Of a stretch of DNA of 64,000 nt, positions 1-10,099 are shown one piece after another. The stretch spans positions 66,435,374-66,499,373 of the forward strand of contig NC_087065.1 in assembly GCF_963678635.1 (NCBI RefSeq). The letters are read 5' to 3'. Each line of letters begins with the position of its first letter. Position 1 is the first letter of the stretch. Origin of the DNA: Symsagittifera roscoffensis (Eukaryota > Xenacoelomorpha > Acoela > Convolutidae). Both the position numbers and the translations under genes were made by a program. The notes under the pieces were generated by a model. That model saw nothing but the letters and a program-made list of their open reading frames with translations, had not been told where the DNA came from and ran no database searches.

Positions 1-452
1 AATTCTGCTTTTGTGAAAAGTCTCGAATTTGCTGATATAAGATTCATTTTGTTTATACCTTTATGCGATTTTAAGAGTCAATTGCCAATTCCAAAGTTAG
101 ATGCGTCACACATGGCATAGAATGGTTGATCTGAATCTGTGACTATATTTGCTATTTGTTTTGTGAGGAGAATTTTTGATTTCGTCAAAACGTTTTTGTT
201 GTTCTAGTTTCCATTCAAATTTTTTTCGTGTCCCAGAACATAATAAAATGATCTTAGGTATGATTGCATTTTATAAACAAAACGACTTAATAAGTTTAAC
301 ATTCCAAAAAAACTCTTGGGTCTTCTTTTTATTTGATGGTGGTTGAAGTTTTAGAATTGCATCTATTCGTAACTTCAATGGAGTAATTGTACTACTTTTA
401 ATAATATGTCCAAGGAATTTAACACGAGTGAGAACAAAATGTGATTTGTCTG
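1..452 (-). pseudogene. RT thumb/connection and RNase H start, fragment
   Basis: Minus-strand reading gives an RNase H start with the family motif MCDASNFGIG near 60-125, preceded (rightward) by the RT segment containing RVKFLGHII near 400-440. The left part is cut by the window edge and the right end is the recurrent fusion point at about 452, where RT sequence stops and the tail segment of the next unit begins. Frames are broken by stops, so no protein is expected. Confidence 0.75.
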
Positions 453-1490
453 TCTAGAGGTAGTGGGTGATGAGCTAAGTTATTTAGTTTTACTGTTACT
501 TGGAAATTAAGTGTTAAGTTATCTTGAGTTAGGATTTGTATATCATGTTCTTTTATATCTTTGTTAAAGTCGTGTCTGTATTGTAATCGGTTTAGTGTCC
601 ATTTAGTTAATCTTTTGTTATCAAGATGTTTGTTAAATAGGGGAGTGGTGCTAAAAATATTTTCCAGTCTTATTCTAAAGGGAAGTTTGCGCTTAGTAGT
701 TCTCGATCACTATTGTCTAGATTTGCAGGGAAATTTAAGCGGAACGTAGTGGTTGGTGTTTGAACTGTTAATGAAGGGGTTGAAGGGATAAAGAGGTATC
801 AGATGAAATGTCAATGGGGGCCTTTAACAAGTTTGGTTCGCTTTGTGAGAATCCTTGTGTCATCCAATATGGAAGACGTTGCGTTGATGTGGGGGAATTA
901 AAAGGGTTTTCACGAATTTGTTCAAAGTTGGCGTTGATCCCAAATAGTCCGATGGGATATTTGGGATATTTTGTTGAGGGATTGTTTGCAGTGATGGGGG
1001 AGTACTTTGGATTGTATTACTAGAGAGATCCAAAAATTTGAAGAGGGTGATGAAGGTATATTGAAATGATCTCTGGGGGTTGCAAAGTTCCGATTTCGTT
1101 GGGGATGGAAAATTTGTCTATCTATTGTAGATGTTAAATTTTGTTCTGGCTTGATGTCTAGTTCTGTTAAGGTCCTGTTGAAGTGAGGAGTAAATGCTTT
1201 ATGTTAATTCGTTTTGTAGTTCACTTAGGGGTGCTTGACGAATTGCTGGTATCAAAGATTCGGATAAGCATGCGTGTTTTTCTTCAAATGTAAAAGGACT
1301 TTCTTGATTTGAAGTACGTGTAGATGGTTGGGGTTCGTTTTTTGACTAGATGTTGATGTTTTTGGGGGGTCCTGGGATGAAGTGTTTGGTGGAAATAGTT
1401 TTTTTGGTTGTTGATTAGCAAATTTGTATATTTTGGTACCTAGTTTTTTCCTAATTAAACCCATGTTATTTATAGTATTCTTCAATAAAA
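453..1490 (-). pseudogene. Env-position hydrophilic tail, degenerate
   Basis: Minus-strand open pieces (for example 1,252-1,485, 77 codons) are Lys/Pro/Ser/Gln-rich and match the tail that follows the membrane helices at the right end of the window (63,739-64,000). Frames continue in broken form to about 460 through a segment rich in Thr/Leu. Position after the pol genes suggests the cytoplasmic part of an env-like or accessory protein; homology to a known env was not recognised. Confidence 0.5.
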
Positions 1491-1620
1491 ATGATCAGGA
1501 GAAATTTTGCTAATGCGAAAATGATTATTGCCTTTATACATTTGCAAAATGTTAAGATGAGAGAGACTAGAAAAGTGAAAAAATTTACAAAAAGAAGGGA
1601 GATGTCTTTATTAATAAATA
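1490..1620 (-). pseudogene. Env-position transmembrane segment
   Basis: The minus-strand frame reads two hydrophobic stretches, FFTFLVSLILTFC and IIIFALAKFLLIIF, separated by a short basic stretch (KCIK). The same arrangement recurs in other units on both strands (for example 63,577-63,738), so it is a real conserved element of the retroelement rather than a chance frame. It would place a membrane-anchored product downstream of pol. Confidence 0.55.
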
Positions 1621-2450
1621 AAGGTCATAACAAAAGTTTGTTGAAACTTTCTACCTGAGGAGGTGGTCGAGCATTTTTGAGAAGTTATAGTAGGTTTGAG
1701 AGAATTGAAAATTACAAAGAGGCTGCAAAAAGTTAGAAGTGAAAAGAAGAAGTGCTGTTTCTAGGGTGTTAATGATGAAAAATTAAAAATTTCGAAAAGT
1801 GTTGAAAAAATTGAAAGTAATTTCGAAATGATTATCTTAAAACATTGAACTGGTCTAGAGAGAAGCATTTGAGAGATGACTTGTTCCGTCCAAATTTTTT
1901 TTAATTAATCGGTTTGGAAATTTGGTGTTTTCGGATTGTTTATTGAATGTTGACAAGTGGGTTGAGTAAAGCGTATTTTTGGTGAAGGAAAGTCTGGAGG
2001 CAAGGAATGAGCTTCCTAGTTTCAAATTAATTTATTGGTTTGTTAGGAATTTTTTGAAGATATATCGTGAAATAGCTAAATGATCAAGTCAGGTTTTTTG
2101 TTAGGCTTATATTTTTATTTCCTTTTTGGAGAAATGTGTGGTGTAAGTTCAGAATAAAGTGTTGATCGTTGTGCTGAGTGATAGAGGAGGGTTGTAATTT
2201 TTATATTATATTTATTTAAGTTGTCAAATATGAGGTTATTGCTGATTTGTGACCTGGAGATCTTCTAGTTATAGCTTCAGACATATTTGATGTTAGCAAT
2301 TTGTCGGCTAATAAAAGTGGTGTCAGAATGGGGTGATGTTTGAAACGGTTGTGGTTGGCTGTATTTGAATTAAATGTTCAATTTTAAAAATGAAAACTTT
2401 TTAAAAAGAAATAATCCTAGTATAAAAAAAAAGATTTTAATTAATCAAAG
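1620..2450 (-). other. Degenerate env-position region, no intact frame
   Basis: About 830 bases between the membrane segment and the pol C-terminus. It is conserved among units (compare 9,295-10,100 and 26,120-26,880), but all frames are full of stops. It probably held the ectodomain of the env-position protein. Confidence 0.4.
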
Positions 2451-4020
2451 GGGTTTCTGAAATTTTATTTTTTCAATATTTTAGATTGTGGAATAAAAGT
2501 TTTCTAATCTTTTCGTGGTTGACTTCTGATTCGCTATGATTTGCGTTGTTGCGATTTTTCTGTTAATAATGTTTTTCTTCTAGTTTGCGATTAATCATTT
2601 GTTTTTAAGGTATTTGGTTTCCGATAAATTTCATGTTTTCTTTGTGAATGTTTTTAGTGATTTGTTTTTGTTTTGATTCGGGTAGAGATAATGAATTGTT
2701 CAAGAACTGACTTTTTTGTTGGTTGTCAATTTCTGATGTTTTTTCTACAATTTTGAGTCCTGTAAAGGAGTACAATTGTGTTGATTCGCGAAGGGCGTAT
2801 TAATTTGAATAAAACGGTAAAAGGTTGTTTCTATGTTGAATTATTTCTTTTTTGTTAGAATCAATAAGTTTATTTGTAACATCTGTGGGCTTTTAAATTA
2901 TTTAGTATGGTCTTTTGCGGATAGTTTGTAAATTTTTAGATATACCTTTCTGTATTATAAAGTTTCGGTTTAAGTCTTTTTTCCTTTTTTTAAATGAGTA
3001 CCTGGTGTGAAACGTGATTTTATTTGGGATTGGATAATTTGTCTTTGTAATAATGTTTTGGCGTTTTTTTTGATAAATTTCTTCATGTTTTTTATCTCGG
3101 TTTAAAATCGAGTCTGTATGTGTTCCAGAGGCTAATTTTAGGATTCGTGGGTGATGAAAATGTTTTTGTTGTGTGTATGTAGTGGTTAATTGTAACCAAC
3201 TGAACCTTTGTAGGTTGAAAAGAACATTGTGCGTTTTTTGAGGAGGTTGCTGCGAACATTATTGGTTTCCGTGGTTTTTGATTGAGAACCATTTCATATG
3301 GAGACAATCCTAGTGTTGTTGTTTTTTGTGAATTATATGCTAATGGGAATAGGTTTACGTCAGTTGACCATTCGTTATAATTGGTATCATTTCCATTGAT
3401 AATACATCGAAGGAAATCTTGTAGGGAACAATTTACACCTTCGACTAAAGCAAAATGCCATGGGGCATCAGATATTCAGGGTTTATGTTTAATATTATAG
3501 AGATGGCATAATATGATGATGTCATTGCGTGTGAATTCAGTACCATTATCAGTAACAAGGATTTCTGGTAGTCCAAACTTGGCTATCCAGTGTTCATGAA
3601 GTATTGTGTATACAGAATAAGCAATACATTGAGGTACAGTGTTGATTGCTACGTAGTGAGTAAAGGCATCAACTATAACCATTATGTATGAAATTCCTTT
3701 TGAAGAGAGCGATATAGAGCCTTTTGTATTAAATGATATCCTGTGATTGAAATACAAACTTTGTCCCTTAAAGTCTTGTTTTTCTGCGATTTTTTTTTGG
3801 TGTGGGTACGGTTTGTTTAATTGACACGTTATGCAATCATTGCTTAAGACTTTTATCCAAATCGATGCATTTGGAAAGTAGAAATTATGAATAAAAATTT
3901 GAGTATGTAAGGAATGTGAAAACTGAATTGCTATTAAGTTCATACTTAAAAGTAGAGAGTGTACATTTGTTTCTGGGGTAAGATATTCCAAGATATCAGT
4001 GTTTTTGTTTGTTTTTGTTT
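2450..4020 (-). pseudogene. Integrase and pol C-terminus, degenerate
   Basis: The minus strand shows a retroviral-type integrase. A zinc-binding N-terminus ends in DCITCQLNKPYPHQ (about 3,800-3,840). The catalytic core has IMVIVDAFTHYVA (first Asp), LPEILVTDNGTEF (second Asp) and, after one stop at the end of the 3,476-3,991 frame, LVEGVNCSLQD with the catalytic Glu near 3,440. A conserved C-terminal segment with LSPYEMVLNQKPRKPIMF follows at 3,230-3,300, then a basic pol tail. The D,D,E residues survive but stops and frameshifts split the gene. Confidence 0.85.
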
Positions 4021-4430
4021 GGTTAAACTTTCGAAAAAAGTGTTTTATTTCCTATAATTGGGATACCTGCTTTTATAGGGTTTGTTTTATAATTATGCCA
4101 GAACTTGAGTTGTCTATTGACGGGGTCAAATTTTGATAATTTTGTAGTATTTCTAACGTTATTGTTTCTTGGACCGGTAAGAAAATCTTTTTGGATTTCG
4201 TTTTTGGGAAAGGTATTTTGTTTGAAGGGTCCTGTCGATTCAAAGTTTTATTTTTGGTGTATTTGGAATATAACTGGGTTGTTCTGGTAAATTTATATTA
4301 TCAATTAAATTTTCTTTTCCGCTTGAAGCAAAAGATTTTTCCGATATAAATTTTGTTCTGGTGATTTTTGTTGTGTAATTTTTTTTGGTCCATGATGATT
4401 ATGGTATTGGTTAATTGTAAATTTTCGTAA
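4020..4430 (-). pseudogene. RNase H-integrase linker, degenerate
   Basis: Minus-strand frames read a linker seen in all units, with NLQDPLxKIPLPK-like and NRQLKFWHNYKTNPIKAGI segments. This lies between RNase H and the integrase zinc domain as expected for Ty3/gypsy pol. Stops are present. The plus-strand open frame over this stretch is a shadow. Confidence 0.7.
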
Positions 4431-4439
4431 TAAATCTAC

Positions 4440-5339
4440 TTCGTAATGGTTATTTTGGCAATCGACGTATAATGGAAAAAATTCCTATTTATTTATTTGC
4501 GTATTGTCGTAATCTGTTTTTACTGCATACTTGCATTCTAGTCATGGCGATGTTTCGTCTTTTGCAAGGAAGAGTTTTGTATTTTGCGGCTTTTCTATGG
4601 ATGTTTTCCGGGTTACTAATTCTGCTGGTGTGTTTCGACTCAGTGTGTCTGGTAAAACAGGGTTTTTTCCTGCCGTTCAAACTACTTGTAGGTTTGGAAA
4701 TTCAATAAGGCAAGTTGAAATCTATAAACATTATGGTTTGGGTTTGATTTTTGTGAGAATAGATAAATAATTGGTTTATGATCTGTAAACGAAAATGTTG
4801 GTTGTTTTGATCCGACGCTTAAAAATTCTTATTCTGTGAGTGTATAAAATTTAGCTTTACATTCTCTCATGAACGTAGAGGGTCTAAATTCTGCTTTTGT
4901 GAAAAGTAACGAATTTGCCGATATAAGATTCATTTTGTTTATTTCTTTATGCAATTGTAAGAGTCAATTGCTAATTCCAAAATTAGCGGTGTCACACATT
5001 GCATAGAATGGTTGATCTGGATCTGTGACTATGTCTGCTATTTGTTTTGTGAGGAGAGTTTTTATTTCGTCAAAACGTTTTTGATGTTCAATTTTCCATT
5101 CAAATTTATTTCGTGTCTAAGAACAGTAAAAAATGATCTTAGGTATGATTGCCTTTTATAAACAAAGTGACTTAAAAAGTTTAAAAAATTCCAAAAAAAT
5201 TCTTGGGTCTTCTTTTTATTTTATGGTGGTTGAAGTTTTAGAATTGCATCTATTCGTAACTTCAATGGAGTAATTGTACTACTTTTAATAATATGTCCAA
5301 GGAATTTAACATGAGTGAGAACAAAATGTGATTTGTCTG
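4440..5339 (-). pseudogene. RNase H and RT C-terminal remnant
   Basis: Minus-strand frames give RNase H pieces such as FTDHKPIIYLFSQKSNPNHN and, rightward, the MCD(T/A)xNFGIG catalytic start near 4,970-5,010, then RT thumb sequence with KFLGHIIKSSTITPLKLRI near 5,250-5,310. The right end fuses to the next unit's tail at about 5,340. Plus-strand frames starting MEKIPIYLF here are antisense shadows. Broken by stops. Confidence 0.75.
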
Positions 5340-6048
5340 TCTAGAGGTAGTGAGTGTTGCGCTAAATTATTTAGTTTTACTGTTACTTCGAATTTAAGTG
5401 TTAAGTTATCTTGAGTGAGGATTTGTAGATCATGTTCTTGTATATCTTTGATAATGTCGTGTCTGTATTGTAATCGGTTTAGTGTCCTTTTATGTAATCT
5501 TTTACTATCAAGATGTTTGTTAATTAGGGCAGTGGTGCTAAAATTGTTTTCCAGTCTTATCGTAAAGGGATGTTCGTGCATAGAAGTTATCGATCACTAT
5601 CGTCTAGATTTGCAGGGAAATTTAAGGGGAACGTAGTGGTTGGTGTTTGAACTGTTAATGAAGGGGTTGAAGGGATAAAGAGGTATCAGATGAATTGTCA
5701 AAGGGGTCGTTTACCAAGTTTGGTTCGCTTTGTGAGAATCCTTGTGTTATCCAATGCGGAAGACGTTGCGTTGATGTGGGGGGATTAAAGGGTTTTTTTC
5801 GATTTTGATCAAAAAAGTTGGCGTTGATCCTTAATAGTCCTATGCGATATTTGGGATTTTTTGTTGAGAGACTGTTTGCAGTGATGGGGGAGTACTTTGG
5901 AATGTATTACTAGAGAGATCCAAAGGGTGATGAAGGTATATTAAAAGATCTCTGGGGTTGCAAAGTTCCCATTTTGTCGCAATGGAAAATTTGTCTATCT
6001 TTTGTAGATGTTAAATTCTGTTCTTGGCTTGATGTCTAGTTCTGTTTG
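5340..6048 (-). pseudogene. Env-position tail, truncated
   Basis: The minus-strand frame 5,306-5,581 reads through the fusion point: its end derives from RT (ITFCSHSC frame) and its bulk is the tail segment with LNRLQYRH and LTLKFEVTVKLN. The upstream membrane-helix region is deleted at 6,048. Confidence 0.5.
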
Positions 6049-7310
6049 AGTCCTGTAAAGGAGTACAATTGTGTTGATTCGCGAAGGGCGTATTAATTTG
6101 AATAAAATGGTAAAAGATTGTTTCTATGTTGAATTATTTCTTTTTTTTAGGATCAATAATTTTATTTGTAACATCTGTGGGCTTTTAAATTTTTTAGTAT
6201 GGTCTTTTGCGGATAGTTTGTAATTTTTTAGATATACTTTCTGTATTATAAAGTTTCGGATTAAGACTTATTTTCCTTTTTTTAAATTAGTAGCTCGTGT
6301 GAAACGTGATTTTATTTGGGATTGAATAATTTGTCTTTGTAATAATGTTTTTGCGTTTTTTTTTAATAAATTTCTTTATGTTTTTTATCTCGGTTTAAAA
6401 TCGATTCTGTATGTGTTCCAGAGGCTAATTTTAGGATTCGTGGGTGATGAAAATGTTTTTGCTGTGTGTATGTAGTGGTAAATTGTAACCAACTGAACCT
6501 TTGTAGGTTGAAAAGAACCTTGTGCGCTTTTTGAGGAGGTTGCTGTGAACATTATTGGTTTCCGTGGTTTTTGATTGAGAACCATTTCATATGGAGACAT
6601 TCCTAGTGTTGTTGTTTTTTGTGAATTATATGCTAATGGGAATAATTTTACGTCAGTTGACCATTCGTTATAATTGGTATCATTTCCATTGATAATACAT
6701 CGAAGCAAATCTTGTAGGGAACTGTTCACACCTTCGACTAAAGCAATAGTCCATGGGGCATGAGATGTTCAGGGTTTAGGTTCAAAGTTATAGAGATAGC
6801 AAAAATGATGATGTCATTGCGTGTGATGTCAGTACCATTATCTGTAACCAGGATTTCTGGTAGTCCAAACTTGGCTATCCAGTGTTCATGAAGTGTTGTG
6901 TATGCAGAATAAGCAATACATTGAGGTACAGTATTGATTGCTACGTAGTGAGTAAATGCATCAATTATAACCATTATGTATGAAATTCCTTCTGAAGAGA
7001 GCGATATAGGGCCTTTTGTATCAAATGATATCCTGTGATTGAAATACAAACTTTGTCCTTTAAAATCTTGTTTTTCTGCGAATTTTTTTGGTGTGGGTAC
7101 GGTTTGTTTAATTGACACGTTATGCAATCATTGCTTAAGACTTTTATTCAAATCGATGCATTTGGAAAGTAGAAATTATGAATAAAAATTTGAGTATGTA
7201 AGGAATGTGAAAACTGAATTGCTATTAAGATCATACTTAAAAGTAGAGAGTGTACATTTGTTTCTGGGGTAAGATATTCCAAGATATCAGTGTTTTTGTT
7301 TGGTTTTGTT
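6049..7310 (-). pseudogene. Integrase and pol C-terminus, degenerate
   Basis: Two adjacent minus-strand frames, 6,738-7,127 (129 codons) and 6,385-6,729 (114 codons), cover the integrase core. First Asp is in MVIIDAFTHYVA, second Asp in LVTDNGTDIT (Glu of the usual NGTEF changed to Asp at a non-catalytic place). The catalytic Glu lies just upstream of the second frame in the VEGVN segment, which is broken at about 6,730. This is one of the better preserved integrases in the array, but a frameshift separates the halves. Confidence 0.85.
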
Positions 7311-7313
7311 TTG

Positions 7314-7740
7314 TTAAACTTTCGAAAAACGTGTTTTATTTCCTAGAATTGGGATACCTGCTTTTATAGGGTTTGTTTTATAATTATGCCAGAACTTGAG
7401 TTGTCTATTGACGCGGTCAAATTTTGATAATTTTTTTAGTATTTCTAACGTTATTGTTTCTTGGACCGGTAAGAAAATCTTTTTGGATTTCGTTTTTGGG
7501 AGAGGTATTTTGCTTAAAGGGTCTTGTAGATTCAAAGTTTTATTTTTTTGTGTATTTGGAATATAACTCGGGTTGTTCTGGTAAATTTATATTATCAATT
7601 AAATTTTCTTTTCCGCTTAAAGCAAAAGGTTTTTCCCATATAAATTTTGTTCTGGTGATTTTTGTTGTGTAATTTTTTTGTCCATGATGATTATGGTATT
7701 GGTTAATTGTAACTTTTCGTAATACATATACTTCGTAATG
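7314..7740 (-). pseudogene. RNase H-integrase linker
   Basis: The minus-strand frame 7,314-7,535 (73 codons) reads LQDPLSKIPLPKTK and RQLKFWHNYKTNPIKAGIPI, the conserved linker. It is continuous with the integrase zinc domain to the left in the pol order but separated by stops. Confidence 0.7.
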
Positions 7741-8152
7741 GTTATTTTGGCAATCGAGGCATAATGGAAAAAATTCCTATTTATTTATTTGCGTATTGTC
7801 GTAATCTTTTTTTACTGCGTACTTGCATTCTAGTCATGGTGATGTTTCGTCTTTTGCAAGGAAGAGTTTTGTATTTTGCGGTTTTCCTATGGATGTTTTC
7901 CGGGTTAATAATTCTGCTGGTGTGTTTCGACTCAGTGTGTCTGGTAAAACAGGGTTTTTTTCTGCTGTCCAAACTACTTGTAGGTTTGGAAATTTCAATA
8001 AGGCAAGTTGAAATCTATAAACATTATGGTTTGGGTTTAATTTTTGTGAGATTAGATAAATTATTTGTTTATGATCTGCAAACGAAATTGTTGGTTGTTT
8101 TGATCCAAGGTTTAAAAATTCATATTCTGTTAGTGTATAAAACAATGCTTTA
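7740..8152 (-). pseudogene. RNase H fragment, degenerate
   Basis: The minus-strand frame 7,834-8,145 (103 codons) reads FYTLTEYEFLNLGSKQPT, ISFADHKQIIYLIS and KFPNLQVVWTAEKNPVLPD, the C-terminal half of a Ty3/gypsy RNase H. Asp of ADHK matches a conserved RNase H position. The N-terminal half with MCDAS was removed by the deletion at about 8,152. Confidence 0.75.
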
Positions 8153-9165
8153 TGGGTGTTGAGCTAAGTTATTTAGTTTTACTGTTACTTCGAATTTAAG
8201 TGTTAAGTTATCTTGAGTGAGGATTTGTATATCATGTTCTTGTATATCTTTGTTAATGTCGTGTCTGTATTGTAATCGGTTTAGTGTCCATTTATGTAAA
8301 ATTTTACTATCAAGATGTTTGTTAAAAAGGGCAGTGGTGCTAAAATTGTTTTCCAGTCTTATCGTAAAGGGATGTTCGTGCTTAGAAGTTCTCGATCACT
8401 ATCGTCTAGATTTGCAGGGAAATTTAAGAGGAACGTAGTGATTGGTGTTTGAACTGTTAATGAAGGGTTGAATGGATAAAGAGGTATCAGATGAAATTTC
8501 AATGGGGTCGTTTACCAAGTTTGGTTCGCTTTGTGAGAATCCTTGTGTTATCCAATGCGGAAGACGTTGCGTTGATGTGGGAGGATTAAAAGGGTTTTCA
8601 CGATTTTGTTCAAAGTTGGCGTTGATCCTAAAAAGTCCGATGCGATATTTGGGTTATTTTGTTGAGAGACTGTTTGCAGTGATGGGGGAGTACTTTGGAA
8701 TGTATTACTAGAGAGATCCTAAGGGTGATGAAGGTATATCAAAATGATCTCTGGGGTTGCAAAGTTCCGATTTCGTCGCAATGGAAAATTTGTCTATCTA
8801 TTGTAGATGTTAAATTCTGTTTTTGGCTTGTTGTCTATTTCTGTTAAGATCTTGTTGAAGTGAGGAGTAAATATTGTATGTTAATTCGTTTTGTAGTTCA
8901 CTTAGGGGTGCTTGGCGAATTGCTGGTATCAAAGATTCGGACAAGCATGCGTGTTTTTCTTCAAATGTAAAGAGATTTTCTTGATATGAAGTACGTGTAG
9001 ATGATTGGGGTTGGTTTTTTGACTAGATGTTGTTGTTGGTGTTGGGGTTCCTGGGATGTAGTATTTGATGGAAATTGTTCAATTGGTTGTTGATTAGCAA
9101 ATTTGGATATATTGGTTTAATTTTTTCTTAGTTAAACCTATGTTATTTATAGTATTCTTCATTAA
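8153..9165 (-). pseudogene. Env-position tail, degenerate
   Basis: Same tail as at 453-1,490, with no long minus-strand frame. Plus-strand frames at 8,217-8,711 are antisense shadows that recur only because the DNA is duplicated. Confidence 0.45.
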
Positions 9166-9300
9166 AAATGATCAAGAGAATTTTTGCTAATGCGAAAATA
9201 ATTATTGCCTTTTTATACATTTGCAAAATGTTAGGATGTGAGAGACTAGAAAAGTGAAAAAATTTACAAAAAGAAGGGAGATGTCTTTCTTCATAAATAA
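9165..9300 (-). pseudogene. Env-position transmembrane segment
   Basis: Minus-strand match to the paired hydrophobic stretches at 1,490-1,620, diverged by substitutions and a 1-2 nt indel that breaks the frame. Confidence 0.45.
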
Positions 9301-10099
9301 ATGTCGTAACATTTAAAGGTTGTTGAAACTTCCTACCTGAGGAGGTGGTCGAGCATTTTTGAGAAATTATAGTAGGTTTGTATGAGATAATTGAAAATTA
9401 CAAAGAGGCTGCAAAAAGTTAGAAGTGAAAAGAAGAAGTGCTGTTTCTAGGGTGTTAATGATAAAAAAAATACAAATTTTGAAAAGCGTTGAAAAAATTG
9501 AAAGTTATTTTGAATTGATTATCTTAAAACATTGAACTGGTCTAGAGAGAAGCATTTGAGAGATGACTTGTTCCATCGAAATATTTTTTATTTATTCGGT
9601 TTGGAAATTTGGTGTGTTCGGATTGTTTTTTCAATGTTGACAAGTGGGTTCAGTAAAGGATCTTTTTGGTGAAGGAAAGTCTGGAGGTTTAGGAATGAGC
9701 TTCCTACTTTTAATTTTATTTATTGGATTGTTAGGAGTTTTTTGATTATATATCGTGTTTAGGCTAAATGATCAAGTCAGACTTTTTGTTAGGCTTATTT
9801 ATTATTTCCTTTTCGGGGATATGTGTGGTGTAAGTTCAGAAAATATTGTTGATTGTTGTGCTGAGTGATAGTAGAGGGTTGTAGTTTTTATATTATATTT
9901 ATTTAAGTTGTCAAATATGAGGTTATTGCTTATTTTTGACCTGGAGATCTTCTAGTTATAGCTTCAGACATATTTGATGTTAGCAATTTGTCGGCTGATA
10001 AAAGTGGTGGCAGAATGGGGTGATGTTTGAAACGGTTGTGGTTGGCTGTATTTGAATTAGTTGTTCAATTTTAAAAGATAAAGATTTAAAAAAATTATC

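Larger units (their letters stand above)
453..5339 (-). mobile_element. Retroelement unit alpha (first copy)
   Basis: A truncated Ty3/gypsy-like unit of about 4.9 kb. Reading leftward on the minus strand it carries an RT remnant, RNase H, a linker, integrase, a pol C-terminus, an env-position segment with membrane helices and a hydrophilic tail. Gag, protease and most of RT are missing. No flanking LTRs were recognised; both ends are head-to-tail fusions to neighbouring units. It is the least deleted of the three unit types in the array. Confidence 0.85.
5340..8152 (-). mobile_element. Retroelement unit beta (first copy), short form
   Basis: A 2.8-kb unit of the same family. An internal deletion at about 6,048 joins the tail directly to the pol C-terminus, removing roughly the stretch corresponding to 1,165-2,755 of unit alpha, including the membrane segment. 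At about 8,152 RNase H is joined straight to the tail of unit gamma, so this unit lacks the RT piece. The second copy (17,394-20,205) carries both deletions at the same points. Confidence 0.85.

Noticed and set aside
808-1023. Plus-strand frame of 71 codons (also 8,472, 12,863, 20,495)
   Set aside because: Antisense to the env-position tail, no recognisable domain, recurrence explained by unit duplication.
4472-4770. Plus-strand hydrophobic frames (MEKIPIYLFAYC...) recurring at 7,764, 16,527 and 19,817
   Set aside because: They are antisense to RNase H/linker of the retroelement and recur only because the DNA is repeated. The minus strand carries recognisable pol motifs over the same bases.
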